NCBI GenBank assembly: GCA_019239415.1
Contig: JAFAZW010000038.1
Span: forward strand, 1-64,000
Direction: 5' to 3'
From: Alphaproteobacteria bacterium
GTDB taxonomy: Bacteria; Pseudomonadota; Alphaproteobacteria; Sphingomonadales; Sphingomonadaceae
Length of the DNA: 64,000 nucleotides
Shown: in pieces, positions 48,746 through 59,197 of the stretch
Layout: the number at the start of each line of letters is the position of its first letter
Numbering within the stretch: the first letter of the stretch is position 1
Notes under the pieces: model-generated
What the model saw: only the letters and a program-made list of their open reading frames with translations
What the model was told of the DNA's origin: nothing
Databases searched by the model: none
Made by a program: the position numbers and the translations under genes

Positions 48746-50391
48746 GCGCGCCGATCCCGGCCGGCGGGACGGCGCGGGCGCTGACCCGCCGCCTGGACGC
48801 GGCACCCGACCGCCTCGCCCTTTACGCGGCGCTCTCCGACGGCGGCCGCCGCCGCGACACGATGCTGCTCGAGGCGCTGGCGGGGCCGAGCCTGATCCTC
48901 GACCAGGCGGCGGCGCGGATCGAATGCCGCGGCTTCGACGTGGTGCTGACCGCGCTCGGCACCGGCGGCCGCGCGGTGCTTGCGTCCGTCGCGCGCGGGC
49001 TGCCGCACCGGGTCCTGGAAGCGGCGGCGGACCGGCTCGTCCTGCGCTTCCCGCCGCCGCTGGGCGACGACGCCGAGGCGCGACTGCTGGCGCCCTCGCC
49101 GTTCGACGCGCTGCGGGCAGTGACCACGGCCTTGCGCTCCGACACGCCCGACGAGCCGTTCGCGCTCGCCTGCCTCGGCGTCATCGCCTTCGATCATGTC
49201 GACTTCCTCGAGGCACTGCCGGCGCCGGCCGAGGATCCGCTCGGCTTTCCCGACTATGTCTTCTGGCTCGCCGAATCGCTGGTCGTGTTCGAACAGGGAC
49301 TGGCGCCGCGGCTGGTCTGCACCGGCTTCGCCGGCGAGGAGGAGGGCGCCAGGCACGCCCACTATGCCGCAGCCGAGCGGCTGGCCGCGCTGGCCGCGCG
49401 ATGCGAGCAGGTCTCGCAAGTCCGTTCGTCCCGAGCGAAGTCGAGGGGCGCTGGCACGGCGGCGGAGCGGGCGCCCCTCGACTTCGCTCGCGACGAACGA
49501 GATGGGGGTCTTGCACTTGTCCCTCCACGGCCGGCACCGGTGGAGGCCGAAGCCGATCTCGACGATGCGGCCTACGGCGCGGTCGTGTCCCGGATGAAGG
49601 AGCATATTCTCGCCGGCGACGTCTACCAGATCGTGCCGTCGCGGACGTTCCGCGCACCCTGCCCCGACCCTCTCCTGGCCTTCGCCGCGGTCCGGCGTCT
49701 CGACCCGTCGCCCTACATGTTCTTCGTCGCCGCGCCGGACCATATCCTGTTCGGCGCCTCGCCCGAAACCTCGGTCCGGGTGCTGCGCGAGGAAGGATGG
49801 CCCGTCGTCGAGGTGAAACCGATCGCCGGCACCCGCCCGCGCGGCGCCGATGCCGACGACGACGACCGGATGGAGGCGGACCTCCGGCTCGACGGCAAGG
49901 AGATCGCCGAGCACATGATGCTGGTCGACCTTGCCCGCAACGACGTCGCGCGGGTGAGCGTCCCCGGCACCCGCCGCGTCGCCAGGCTGATGAGCGTCGA
50001 GCGCTACGCCCGGGTCATGCACCTCGTCTCGTCGGTGAAGGGGGTGCTCGGCATCGGCTACGATGCCTGCCACGCTTTGGCCGCCTGCCTCAACGTCGGC
50101 ACCCTCTCCGGCGCGCCCAAGCTCAAGGCGACCGAGCTGCTGCGTCGGGCCGAGCGGACCCGGCGCGGCCCCTATGGCGGCGCGGTCGGCTGGCTGAACG
50201 GCGAGGGGGCGATGGACACCGGCGTCGTCATCCGCTCGGCGGTGGTCAAGGACGGCACCGCCTTCGTCCGCGCCGGAGCCGGCGTCGTCCACGACAGCGA
50301 CCCCCGCAAGGAGGCGGACGAGACCCGGCGTAAGGCGTCGGCCGTGCTCTCCGCGATCGCCGCCGCGACCGCGGCGGGAGGTGCGGCATGA
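48742..50391 (+). CDS. trpE: Anthranilate synthase component I
   Basis: EHILAGDVYQIVPSRTF...SPYMFFVAAPDHILFGASPETSVRV...GTLSGAPKLKATELL. Confidence 0.95.
   Translation: MSAPIPAGGTARALTRRLDAAPDRLALYAALSDGGRRRDTMLLEALAGPSLILDQAAARIECRGFDVVLTALGTGGRAVLASVARGLPHRVLEAAADRLVLRFPPPLGDDAEARLLAPSPFDALRAVTTALRSDTPDEPFALACLGVIAFDHVDFLEALPAPAEDPLGFPDYVFWLAESLVVFEQGLAPRLVCTGFAGEEEGARHAHYAAAERLAALAARCEQVSQVRSSRAKSRGAGTAAERAPLDFARDERDGGLALVPPRPAPVEAEADLDDAAYGAVVSRMKEHILAGDVYQIVPSRTFRAPCPDPLLAFAAVRRLDPSPYMFFVAAPDHILFGASPETSVRVLREEGWPVVEVKPIAGTRPRGADADDDDRMEADLRLDGKEIAEHMMLVDLARNDVARVSVPGTRRVARLMSVERYARVMHLVSSVKGVLGIGYDACHALAACLNVGTLSGAPKLKATELLRRAERTRRGPYGGAVGWLNGEGAMDTGVVIRSAVVKDGTAFVRAGAGVVHDSDPRKEADETRRKASAVLSAIAAATAAGGAA
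49423..49499. repeat. Palindromic repeat inserted in frame within trpE
   Basis: Arms CCGTTCGTCCCGAGCGAAGTCGAGGGGCGC and GCGCCCCTCGACTTCGCTCGCGACGAACG with one mismatch. Confidence 0.85.
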
Positions 50392-50957
50392 GCGGCGACG
50401 TCCTCCTCATCGACAATCTCGACAGCTTCACCTTCAACCTGGTCGAGGCGATCCAGCGGCTCGGCCGCAAGGTGCGGGTGCTGCGCAGCAGCGTCCCGGC
50501 GCACACGGCCCTCGCCGCCGCCGAAGAGAGCGGCGCGACCCTCCTCCTCTCCCCTGGCCCGGGCACGCCCGGGGATGCCGGCTGCTGCCTGGAGCTGATC
50601 GCCCTCGCCAAGGGCAAGGTGCCGCTCGCCGGCATCTGTCTCGGCCACCAGGCGATCGTGCTGGAGGCCGGCGGGACGGTCGAGCGCGCCCCCGAGCCGG
50701 TGCACGGCAAGGCGTCGATCGTCCATCACGACGGCATCGGCCCGTTCGAAGGCATCGAGGGACCGGTGCAGATCGGCCGCTACCATTCGCTGTGCACCCG
50801 CAACCTCCCGCCCCGCTTCCGAGTCCATGCCGAGGTCGACGGCATGGCGATGGCGATCAGCGATCCCCAGGCCCGGCAGGCGGGGCTCCAATTCCACCCG
50901 GAGTCGATCCTGACTCCCACGGGCAACGCTATCCTCGTGAATTTGCTGCGCATTTAG
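50388..50957 (+). CDS. trpG: Anthranilate synthase component II (glutamine amidotransferase)
   Basis: LLIDNLDSFTFNLVEA...LLSPGPGTPGDAG...GICLGHQAI...FHPESILTP. Confidence 0.95.
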   Translation: MSGDVLLIDNLDSFTFNLVEAIQRLGRKVRVLRSSVPAHTALAAAEESGATLLLSPGPGTPGDAGCCLELIALAKGKVPLAGICLGHQAIVLEAGGTVERAPEPVHGKASIVHHDGIGPFEGIEGPVQIGRYHSLCTRNLPPRFRVHAEVDGMAMAISDPQARQAGLQFHPESILTPTGNAILVNLLRI

Positions 50958-50994
50958 CCTTGGAGCGGAGTCCCGTCCGGGCTATGCACTTCCC

Positions 50995-51786
50995 ATGTTC
51001 GCGACCCTTATGGCTCTCTCCGCCGCCGTGCCGGCCTCCGGTCCGCTGCCTCCGCGCAAGGCCTGGATAGTCGATTATGCCGAGACCTTCTGCACCGCGG
51101 TGCGCGAATATGGCGACGCGGATGCGCCCCTGGAGCTGGTCCTGCGTCCCTCGCCCAACGACAGCCTCCTGCAGCTCTTCGTGATCCGCAAGAGCGCCAA
51201 TGCGACCGCGGAGCACGTTCCGGTGACGGTCGCTTTCGCGGGGCGGACGGTCAAAGCGACGGCGCTGGTCTATTCGGTTGAAAAGAGCGGCCGCAAGGTC
51301 GTTCTCACGAGCCTCGCACCCGGCGACGCAGCCGAAATCGGGCGCACCGGTGCGATCGGCCTGAAGGGCGGCCGCGGCATCGACTGGACGTTTGCGGTAC
51401 CCGGCATCGACAAGGCGATGGCCGCTCTCGCCGCCTGCAATGCCGACCTGCGCGCCCATTGGAACATGGACGCGGGCCGCTCGGCGGCGATCAAGACCGA
51501 CGCCAAGCCGCTCGCCCCCCTCGCCAGGTGGATCTCATCGAGCGACTATCCCGCCCAGGCGCTGCGGGAGCTGGATACGGGGCGGTCGCGCGTCTTCCTG
51601 CTCATCGACGAGCAGGGCAAGGTCCGCGACTGCCTTCTCGAGGAGACGAGCGGCAATGCCTCCCTCGATGCGATGACCTGCATTGCGCTCAGGGAGCGCG
51701 GAAAATTCCATCCCGCCCTGGACGCGTCGGGAAAGCCCGTGCGAAGCGTGTACGGCCAGGCGATTTCGTGGAGGATCGCGCCTTAG
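50995..51786 (+). CDS. Hypothetical secreted protein with TonB C-terminal-like domain
   Basis: C-terminus DYPAQALRELDTGRSRVFLLIDEQGKVRDCLLEETSGNASLDAMTC..KFHPALDASGKPV. Confidence 0.7.
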   Translation: MFATLMALSAAVPASGPLPPRKAWIVDYAETFCTAVREYGDADAPLELVLRPSPNDSLLQLFVIRKSANATAEHVPVTVAFAGRTVKATALVYSVEKSGRKVVLTSLAPGDAAEIGRTGAIGLKGGRGIDWTFAVPGIDKAMAALAACNADLRAHWNMDAGRSAAIKTDAKPLAPLARWISSSDYPAQALRELDTGRSRVFLLIDEQGKVRDCLLEETSGNASLDAMTCIALRERGKFHPALDASGKPVRSVYGQAISWRIAP

Positions 51787-51804
51787 GCCGCTCGGACCGG
51801 GACC

Positions 51805-53133
51805 CTATTCGGCGGGTAGAGCCACCGGTTCGGGCCGGCGCGGCAGCATCGCCCTCAGGCGGGCCAAACGCCGCGTGATCGGCGCATGCTCGGCGGCCCA
51901 CGCCGCATAGTCGCGGTAGGCCGGATCGGCCATCAGATGCCGCTCCTCGGTCCGCGCGCGCCAGTAATAGACCCCGTTCACCGCGCACAGCACGAAGGCG
52001 TTGCGGATCGAGTCGTGGATGTTGCCCGTCGTGACGAGGAACGGCAGGGTCGCGAGCCACCAGAAGAGGTTCTTCGACAGGTAGGCGGGGTGCTTGGTCC
52101 ACGCATAGGGGCCGTGGGTCAGGATGCCGCGATGGGTGAGGTTGGAGAAGCGGGGGCCGAACGCCACCGTTGCCCAGGCGTAGATGCCCGTGAGGGCGAC
52201 GAGGATCGCGCCCCAGATGCAGAGCAGGACAGGGTAGCCGTCGAGCCAGTGGCCCCAGCCGTCTTCCCCCAAAGTCGCGTAGCGGTAGTTGAGCGGGCCG
52301 TTGCCGCCCATCATGACGAAGGGCGGGTAGCAGATCAGGGCCGCCATCCAGCCGGCCGCATAGGGGTTGGCGGAGCGGATGTGCGCGTCGAGCGGCTTCA
52401 TCGTGAAGACGTAGCCGACGGTGGCGAAGGTCGTGTCGAACATGAACATCGCCACGATCAGCCACTGGGTCAGGCGGACGACGTTCGTCGAGATCTCGGC
52501 GGCGCTGGGTGCGACGACGCCGAACCAGTTGCCCGGCACGATGGCGAGCATGAAGGCGAGGAAGAAGCCCTTGATCGTCCAGCAGCGCAGATGCTCGTAC
52601 ACGCCGTTCCGGTCGTACGGGCGGCCAAGCAGCAGATTGCCGAAATGCCAGGCACCGTCGTGCGGCGCCTTCAGCCGCCGGTCGATCCATAGCATGTACG
52701 GCACCGACGCGACCGCCAGCGGCAGCGCCGCCGCGGCGAAGATCCGCATCGAGAAGAGATAGGGGTCCTGCCAGTACCAGCGGCCCATGCAGTAGAGGAA
52801 GGCGATCGCCGCCCACGTCCCCCACAGCCCGGTCAGCTTGACGACGCTGAGCCGCGCGGAGTCCGCGAGCGGGCGCGGCGGCGAGTCCCAATCGAGGCCG
52901 TTGGCGGGGCTGCGATGGACCTTGTCGACAAGGAGCGACCAGGCGACCATGGGCAGACCGCAGGCGGCGACCGCACAGAGCGAAGCGCGCGGGCCGGACC
53001 AGTCGTAGAGCCGCGCGGCCACTACCCAGGCGAGCAGCCCCGCGACGCCGACGAGGCCGACGCCGCCGCTGACCGCGGAGCGGGGACGAACGTCCTCGCG
53101 CAGCCGCCGTGCGATCTTCAGCTCCGCGTTCAT
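51805..53133 (-). CDS. Membrane protein with isoprenylcysteine methyltransferase-like C-terminus
   Basis: HRGILTHGPYAWTKHPAYLSKNLFWWLATLPFL, multi-TM. Confidence 0.75.
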   Translation of the reverse strand: MNAELKIARRLREDVRPRSAVSGGVGLVGVAGLLAWVVAARLYDWSGPRASLCAVAACGLPMVAWSLLVDKVHRSPANGLDWDSPPRPLADSARLSVVKLTGLWGTWAAIAFLYCMGRWYWQDPYLFSMRIFAAAALPLAVASVPYMLWIDRRLKAPHDGAWHFGNLLLGRPYDRNGVYEHLRCWTIKGFFLAFMLAIVPGNWFGVVAPSAAEISTNVVRLTQWLIVAMFMFDTTFATVGYVFTMKPLDAHIRSANPYAAGWMAALICYPPFVMMGGNGPLNYRYATLGEDGWGHWLDGYPVLLCIWGAILVALTGIYAWATVAFGPRFSNLTHRGILTHGPYAWTKHPAYLSKNLFWWLATLPFLVTTGNIHDSIRNAFVLCAVNGVYYWRARTEERHLMADPAYRDYAAWAAEHAPITRRLARLRAMLPRRPEPVALPAE

Positions 53134-53287
53134 GGCTGCGGTCGTAGGCGGGAATGGTAAGCAAGCCGTGAACGCTTCGCCCGCATCGGGCCGCGCTCCG
53201 CCGCGGACGCGCGTAACAAGTTCTTAAACCTCTCGCCTGCTATGGTTTTTCGCATCGTGGGGGATCGCCGAAGGGGACTTCAGGGGA

Positions 53288-53944
53288 TTGGCGGGGACGA
53301 TGCTGGCAAACGATCTTCACGACGAGACGATAATCTCCTTCTCGCAGCGCGCGCCGCTGCCGCCGTCCGCCGCCGAGCGGCGCCAGGCGCCGCGTCACCT
53401 CACCATATTGAGGGTCGGCGCGCTGATCGGGCGCGAAGGGCGCGAGCTCTGCCTGATCCGCAACATTTCGGCCGGCGGCCTGATGGCGCACGTCTATTCG
53501 CACCACGCGCCCGGGGCGGCCGTCGCGATCGAGCTCAAGACCAATCACCAGATATCGGGGACGGTGATCTGGGCGGAAGGCTCCAACATCGGCGTCCAGT
53601 TCGAGGCGCCGATCGACGTCGGCGAGATGCTCTCCAGCCAGGCGGTGCTCGAAAATGGCTGGCGGCCGCGCCTGCCGCGCATCGAGGTCGACCGGCTTGC
53701 GACCTTGCGCTGCGGCGCCCGCATCTACGGCGTCAACACCCGCGACATCAGCCAGGGCGGCGTCAAGGTCGAGACGGACGAGCCGCTCGAAGTCGGCCGT
53801 GAGATCGTCCTCACCCTCGACCGCTTCCGGCCGGTCCACGGCGTGGTGCGCTGGTGCGGCGACGGCCTTGCCGGCATCGCCTTCAACCAGCTCATTCCGT
53901 TCGGCGAGTTGATGGCCTGGCTCCGGGGCGAGACCATGGCCTGA
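53288..53944 (+). CDS. PilZ domain protein (two PilZ-like units)
   Basis: APRHLTILRVGALI...IRNISAGGLMAHVY and RLATLRCGARIYGVNTRDISQGGVKVE. Confidence 0.85.
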   Translation: MAGTMLANDLHDETIISFSQRAPLPPSAAERRQAPRHLTILRVGALIGREGRELCLIRNISAGGLMAHVYSHHAPGAAVAIELKTNHQISGTVIWAEGSNIGVQFEAPIDVGEMLSSQAVLENGWRPRLPRIEVDRLATLRCGARIYGVNTRDISQGGVKVETDEPLEVGREIVLTLDRFRPVHGVVRWCGDGLAGIAFNQLIPFGELMAWLRGETMA

Positions 53945-54000
53945 GGTTCGGGCGCTCGCGGGCCTCTCGTCGCGAAACTCCGCCGAGTCCCTGTCAAACG

Positions 54001-54102
54001 CCGTTCGGGCCGAGCCTGTCGAAGCCCTGCCCTTTCTCTCGCGGGGAGCGGGAAGGACGGGGCTTCGACAGGCTCAGCCCGCACGGGAATTGATGATTCC
54101 CG
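54001..54102. repeat. Intergenic palindromic repeat (CCGTTCGGGCCGAGCCTGTCGAAGCCC type)
   Basis: Arms 54001-54028 and 54058-54087 plus ACGGGAAT-TGATG-ATTCCCGT hairpin. Confidence 0.8.
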
Positions 54103-54131
54103 TCGCTCGGCACAGAGTCTAAGTCCGGCAG

Positions 54132-55577
54132 ATGCTGAGCAGCCGCACCGCAACCGCCGCCTTCGCTCTCGTGCTGGTCGCCGCCGCGCCGGCGCCCGCG
54201 CCGCCGCCGCCGCCACCGGCTCCGCTGCAGGCGCGGGTCGAAGCGAAGCTGGCGGAGGCGGGAGCGGGGCCGCGGTTCGGCCTGGTCGTGGCGGCGGAAG
54301 ACGGGCGGGAGCTGGTGGCGATCGCCCCTGAGGGCCGCTTCGTGCCCGCTTCGACGACCAAGCTGTTCACGGTCGGCACCGTTTTCGCCGACCTCCCCGG
54401 GATCGAGGCGGCCGATGCGACGGGCGGCGCGGCCGTGTGGCTCGAGGGCAAGCAGAACGCAAGGCCGGATGTCGTCCTCGAAGGGCATGGCGACGCCCGC
54501 CTCTCCAGCGCCGCGGATTGCCGCGAGGACTGCCTCGCCGCGCTTGCCGACGCCGTGGCGGCGCGGATGCGCAAGGTGCGCGACGTGATCGGCGACGATG
54601 GCGCCTTCCCGGACCAGAGGTGGAGCCCGGGAATGAGCTGGAACAACATGGCGACCGAGTCCGGCACGGCCGTCTCGGCGCTCACCCTGGACGACAATGA
54701 GCTGGCGCTGGTCGTGACCGCCGCGGCACCCGGGCAGGCTCCGCATGTCGAGACGCCGACCTACTACACGCTTCGCAACGACGCCTCTACCGTCGCCGCG
54801 AGTCAGCCTTCGACGCTCGACGTGGAGCGGCTGCCCGGCAGCCGCCTGCTCCGCCTGACCGGCACCATCCCGGCCGGCGCGACGCCGCAGCGGCTCCGCC
54901 TCGGCATCGACGATCCGGCCGATTATGCCGCGAGCCGGCTCGCGGCCTTGCTCGCCGCGCGCGGCGTGCGGGTGACGGGGAAGGTGGCCGTCCGGCACCG
55001 GAGCGGCGCCGCGCCTCCCTCGCAGGCGGGTCGGATCCTCGTCGCGAAGCTGACGCCGCCGCCCCTCCTCCTCGACCTCCGCCGCACGATGAAGGCGAGC
55101 CAGAACCTCCATGCCGAGTTGCTGCTGCGCCGGCTGGGCGCGACGACCGGCACCGGCTCGATCGCCGACGGCCTGACCGCCGTGCGGGCCGCCCTCAGCC
55201 GCGCCGGCATCAGCGAACGGGCCGTCGACCTCTCCGACGGCTCGGGCATGTCCACCTATAACCGGGTGACGCCGCGCGGCGTGGTGGCGTGGCTGCGCTG
55301 GGCGGCCGGGCAGCCCTGGGGCGGCGCGTGGCGCGCGACGCTGCCGGTCGGCGGCGTCGACGGCACCCTCGCCCGGCGCTTCCGCGGCGGGCCGCTCGAG
55401 GGGCGGATATCCGCCAAGACCGGAACGCTGAACCAGACGTCGGCACTTGCCGGCTATCTCGTCGCGAGGAGCGGCCGCACCCTCACCTTCGCGGCTTATG
55501 CCAACGACATTCCGCAGGGCGTCGGCGCGGCGAAGGCGATGGATGCGGCGCTGGAGCTGATCGCGGCGGAGAATTGA
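54132..55577 (+). CDS. dacB: D-alanyl-D-alanine carboxypeptidase/endopeptidase (PBP4)
   Basis: FVPASTTKLFTVG...LSDGSGMSTYNRVTPRG...SAKTGTLNQTSALAGYL. Confidence 0.93.
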   Translation: MLSSRTATAAFALVLVAAAPAPAPPPPPPAPLQARVEAKLAEAGAGPRFGLVVAAEDGRELVAIAPEGRFVPASTTKLFTVGTVFADLPGIEAADATGGAAVWLEGKQNARPDVVLEGHGDARLSSAADCREDCLAALADAVAARMRKVRDVIGDDGAFPDQRWSPGMSWNNMATESGTAVSALTLDDNELALVVTAAAPGQAPHVETPTYYTLRNDASTVAASQPSTLDVERLPGSRLLRLTGTIPAGATPQRLRLGIDDPADYAASRLAALLAARGVRVTGKVAVRHRSGAAPPSQAGRILVAKLTPPPLLLDLRRTMKASQNLHAELLLRRLGATTGTGSIADGLTAVRAALSRAGISERAVDLSDGSGMSTYNRVTPRGVVAWLRWAAGQPWGGAWRATLPVGGVDGTLARRFRGGPLEGRISAKTGTLNQTSALAGYLVARSGRTLTFAAYANDIPQGVGAAKAMDAALELIAAEN

Positions 55578-55677
55578 AGCTGTGGACAGGTTCGAGAAAG
55601 GCTCTGGCGCGCGCTGAAAAAAAATGGTCATGAATGCGACACCCGCCGGGGCGGCGGTGACGAAGAGGGGGTATAAG

Positions 55678-58600
55678 ATGGCACATTGGACGCGCCTGCG
55701 GCGGATCCTCGTCTCCGGAACCGCGCTGACCGCGCTGGGCATGGCCGGCGCCGCGGCCGCGCAGACCACCCCACCGGGGCAGGACACCACCAAGGAAGCG
55801 CCCACGCCTACCGGCGCCGAGACGCCGAAGACGGACGCGGCGCCCGGGCCCGGCAACCCGGCCACGACCGAGCAGGAAGGCAAGGCGATCATCATCACCG
55901 GATCGCGCATCCGCCAGGATCCGAACAACAGCGCGCTGCCGCTCCAGATCATCACCAACCGCGACTTCCAGCGCGAAGGCATCGCCAATCCCGAACAGCT
56001 CGTCTCCTACCTCACCGACAACGGCAACGGCGCCGACAATCTCGCGTCCAATTCCGACGTCGTCACCGGCGCCGCCCGCGGCACCAACGGCCTCTCCTCC
56101 GCCAACCTGCGCGGCCAGGGCAGCGCCTCGACGCTGATCCTGCTCAACGGCCGCCGCGTCGCCGCCCACGGCCTGCAGGGCTCGGCGGTCGACGTGAACC
56201 AGATCCCGTTCGCCGCGATCGACCGGGTCGAGATCCTCAAGGACGGCGCCTCCGCCATCTACGGCACCGACGCGGTCGGCGGCGTGATCAACTTCATCAC
56301 CAAGACCAACTTCACCGGCGTCGACGTGTCCGCCTTCAACGACATCACCCAGCGCGGCGATGCGCCGATCCGCCGCGTCTCCGCCACCGTCGGCTGGGGC
56401 AAGCTCGAGAAGAACGGCTTCAACATCATGGGCGCGGTCAGCAAGAGCTGGAACGGCGCCCTGTTCGGCCGCGACCGCGCCTTCGTGAACGGCAACCAGC
56501 CGAACCGCGGCCTGTCGATCGACACGCGCGGCACGCCGATCGCCACCGCCTTCCCGATCAATCCGTCGGGCGCCGGCATCGGCATCATCCAGAACGGCAC
56601 CCTCCTCGGCGGGACGAGCGGCGGGACGTCGCTCACGCCGGCGGGCGGCTTCAACCCGGGCTTCGTCGTCCCCGGAACGACGACGCCGGCGACCGGCGGC
56701 GTCAACGTCCTCCGCCTGCCCGGCGGCGCCGGGTGCGCCTCGGTCGAGGGCGGAATGGACTACGATGCCGTGCTGTGGGCGAACCCGACCGCCGCCCTCG
56801 CCTGCTCGTGGGACACCGGCCGCGCCGCGACGATCCAGCAGCCGATCGACACCCTCACCTATTATGCGCGGGCGACCGCGCGGCTCGGCGGCCATGAACT
56901 GTACGCCGAGGTGACCGGCTCCGACGCCAATTCGTCGAAGCTGTTCTCGAACAATCAGTACAGCTCGAACAATTCCAGTCTCCCGATCGCCTATCCGCTC
57001 AATCCGCTGACCGCGGCGACCTACAATGCCGTCTACAGCAGCATGGTCGCCGTGCTGCCGGCGATCGCGGCCAATTACGGCAAGCCGATCACCTTCCGCT
57101 GGCGCTGCATCGACTGCGGCAACCGCGAATATGACACGGACACGAAGACGTTCCGCGCCGCGCTCGGCATCGATGGGCCGCTGTGGGCCGGCTGGGACTA
57201 TCGCGCCGGCGCGAGCTACGCCACCAGCCGGGCCAATTCGGTCCTCGGCGGCGGCTATCACTATACGGGCGTGTTCCGGAACGCGCAGGAAGTCGCGGCG
57301 GCCAAGGCGGCCGGCATCACCAACGCCGTGATCGGCGGCGTCGACCCGCGCGCGCCGACCGCGCCGGGGGCCAGCGCGCCGGGCATCGTCGGGCTGTTCA
57401 ACAGCGGCATCCTCAACCCCTTCTCGCTGACCCAGACTCCCGCCGCGCTCGCCGCGCTCGAGGCCGTCTCGGCGAGGGGCGTCAAGCTCTACGGCGGCAA
57501 GTATGAGACGCGCCAAGTCGACGCCTCCGTCTCGGGCAGCCTGTTCGCCCTGCCCGGCGGCATGGCGAAGGTCGCGCTCGGCGCCGATTACCGCCGCGAG
57601 AGCTACCATTTCGAAGGTTCGCCCTACGGCGACGGCACCCAGCCGGACATCTTCAACGCGGCCTTCGACAACGCCAACGCGCTGAAGCAGGCGAAGCGCA
57701 CGGTGAAGGCGGCCTATGGCGAGGCCCTGTTCCCCATCTTCAAGGAGCTGGAAATCTCCGTCGCCGGCCGTGTCGACGACTATACCGGCTTCGGCACGAC
57801 GACCAACCCGAAGGTCACCGCCAAGTTCAGGCCGATCGAGCAGGTGATGTTCCGGGCGTCCTACAACACCGCCTTCCGCGTGCCGACGTTCAACCAGATC
57901 TACAACGGCATCCTGCAGTCGCCCAACCCCGGCAACACCCTCGTCGATCCGACCACCTGCCCGTCGGGCAAGGTATCCGCGACCGATCCGGGCTGCGCCG
58001 CGATCACCCCCGACACGCTCTCCGGCGGCAATCCGAATCTCGGGCCGGAGACGGCGAAGGAATATAGCGTCGGCGTGGTGCTGCAGCCGACGCCGCGGAT
58101 CAGCCTCACCGCCGACTTCTGGTCGATCGCGGTCGACAACACGATCGGCACGATCACGCTCCAGCAGCTGCTCGCCAACATCAACGCCTTCTCGACCCGC
58201 GTCACCCGCACCAACGGCGTGATCACCTTGATCGACCTCACCAACGGCAATTTCGGCTCGCGCCGGACGCAGGGCATCGACTTCACCGGCCGTGCCAGCT
58301 TCCCGGTGATGGGCGGCAACCTGCTCGCCGGGTTCGACGGCACCCTGCTCCTCGTGAAGCGCGAAAAGCTGCTGCCGAACCTGCCCTACACCAACACCAA
58401 GGGCGTGTTCACGCTGGCCGGCGACCTCGGCCTCAAGTGGAAGCACAACGCCTTCATCAGCTACACCCGCGGCGGCTTCGCGGCGACCTTCTCGCAAATC
58501 TACCGGGATGGCTACCAGAACCAGGCCCTCCCGGGCAGCGCCGGGCGGCCGGACTTCAACCCGAGGGTGAAGCCGTACATCATCTACAACGCCTCGATCG

Positions 58601-58776
58601 CCCAGACGTTCGACAACCGCTTCACCATCGTCGGCGGCATCAAGAACCTGTTCGACAAGGACCCGCCGTTCGCGATCACCTACGATTCGAACACCGGCTC
58701 CGGCAGCTCGTGGGAACCGCGCGTCGCCGACCCGCGCGGGCGCTCGTTCACGATCTCGGCGGAGGTGAAGTTCTAG
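55678..58776 (+). CDS. TonB-dependent receptor
   Basis: Signal peptide, IIITGSRIRQDPNNSALPLQIIT plug, VEILKDGASAIYGTDAVGGVINFITK, terminal RSFTISAEVKF. Confidence 0.95.
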   Translation: MAHWTRLRRILVSGTALTALGMAGAAAAQTTPPGQDTTKEAPTPTGAETPKTDAAPGPGNPATTEQEGKAIIITGSRIRQDPNNSALPLQIITNRDFQREGIANPEQLVSYLTDNGNGADNLASNSDVVTGAARGTNGLSSANLRGQGSASTLILLNGRRVAAHGLQGSAVDVNQIPFAAIDRVEILKDGASAIYGTDAVGGVINFITKTNFTGVDVSAFNDITQRGDAPIRRVSATVGWGKLEKNGFNIMGAVSKSWNGALFGRDRAFVNGNQPNRGLSIDTRGTPIATAFPINPSGAGIGIIQNGTLLGGTSGGTSLTPAGGFNPGFVVPGTTTPATGGVNVLRLPGGAGCASVEGGMDYDAVLWANPTAALACSWDTGRAATIQQPIDTLTYYARATARLGGHELYAEVTGSDANSSKLFSNNQYSSNNSSLPIAYPLNPLTAATYNAVYSSMVAVLPAIAANYGKPITFRWRCIDCGNREYDTDTKTFRAALGIDGPLWAGWDYRAGASYATSRANSVLGGGYHYTGVFRNAQEVAAAKAAGITNAVIGGVDPRAPTAPGASAPGIVGLFNSGILNPFSLTQTPAALAALEAVSARGVKLYGGKYETRQVDASVSGSLFALPGGMAKVALGADYRRESYHFEGSPYGDGTQPDIFNAAFDNANALKQAKRTVKAAYGEALFPIFKELEISVAGRVDDYTGFGTTTNPKVTAKFRPIEQVMFRASYNTAFRVPTFNQIYNGILQSPNPGNTLVDPTTCPSGKVSATDPGCAAITPDTLSGGNPNLGPETAKEYSVGVVLQPTPRISLTADFWSIAVDNTIGTITLQQLLANINAFSTRVTRTNGVITLIDLTNGNFGSRRTQGIDFTGRASFPVMGGNLLAGFDGTLLLVKREKLLPNLPYTNTKGVFTLAGDLGLKWKHNAFISYTRGGFAATFSQIYRDGYQNQALPGSAGRPDFNPRVKPYIIYNASIAQTFDNRFTIVGGIKNLFDKDPPFAITYDSNTGSGSSWEPRVADPRGRSFTISAEVKF

Positions 58777-59000
58777 CGCAGGCCGCGGCGGCCGAACGGC
58801 CGCGGCGACGGGAACAGGGCGCGCTCGCGGAGCGTGAGCGGCGGCAGGCGGCGCTCGCGGCCCTGCCGCTCCAGCTCGGCGGCCTCGCGCTCGAGCCGCG
58901 TCGCCTTCAGCGACAGGGGAAAGCCGACGTCGGGCGCATATTCGCGCGCCAGCGTCCGGAGCTGCTCGGCTTTCTCGCGCAAGGCGGCTGCGTTGGTCAT
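58773..59000 (-). CDS. Hypothetical protein (75 aa)
   Basis: Charged helical ORF; convergent overlap with TonB receptor stop. Confidence 0.5.
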   Translation of the reverse strand: MTNAAALREKAEQLRTLAREYAPDVGFPLSLKATRLEREAAELERQGRERRLPPLTLRERALFPSPRPFGRRGLR

Positions 59001-59117
59001 GGCGGCGGGGCTAAGTCGGACGGCGGCAGGCCGTCCAGACGCCGATTTGGGGCGCTCCGAAACGGGACTCGCGCGCGTCAGGCGTTAACGGCGCGATAAC
59101 CACGATCTGGCGGAGGC

Positions 59118-59191
59118 TGGAGCGGGTAGCGGGAATCGAACCCGCATCACAAGCTTGGAAGGCTAGTGCTCTACCATTGAGCTATACCCGC
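59118..59191 (-). tRNA. tRNA-Gly (anticodon TCC)
   Basis: GCGGGTATAGCTCAATGGTAGAGCACTAGCCTTCCAAGCTTGTGATGCGGGTTCGATTCCCGCTACCCGCTCCA. Confidence 0.93.
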
Positions 59192-59197
59192 CTGCGC

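Noticed and set aside
55483-58497. 1004-aa minus-strand ORF
   Set aside because: Antisense shadow of the TonB-dependent receptor, with biased composition typical of GC-rich complementary frames.
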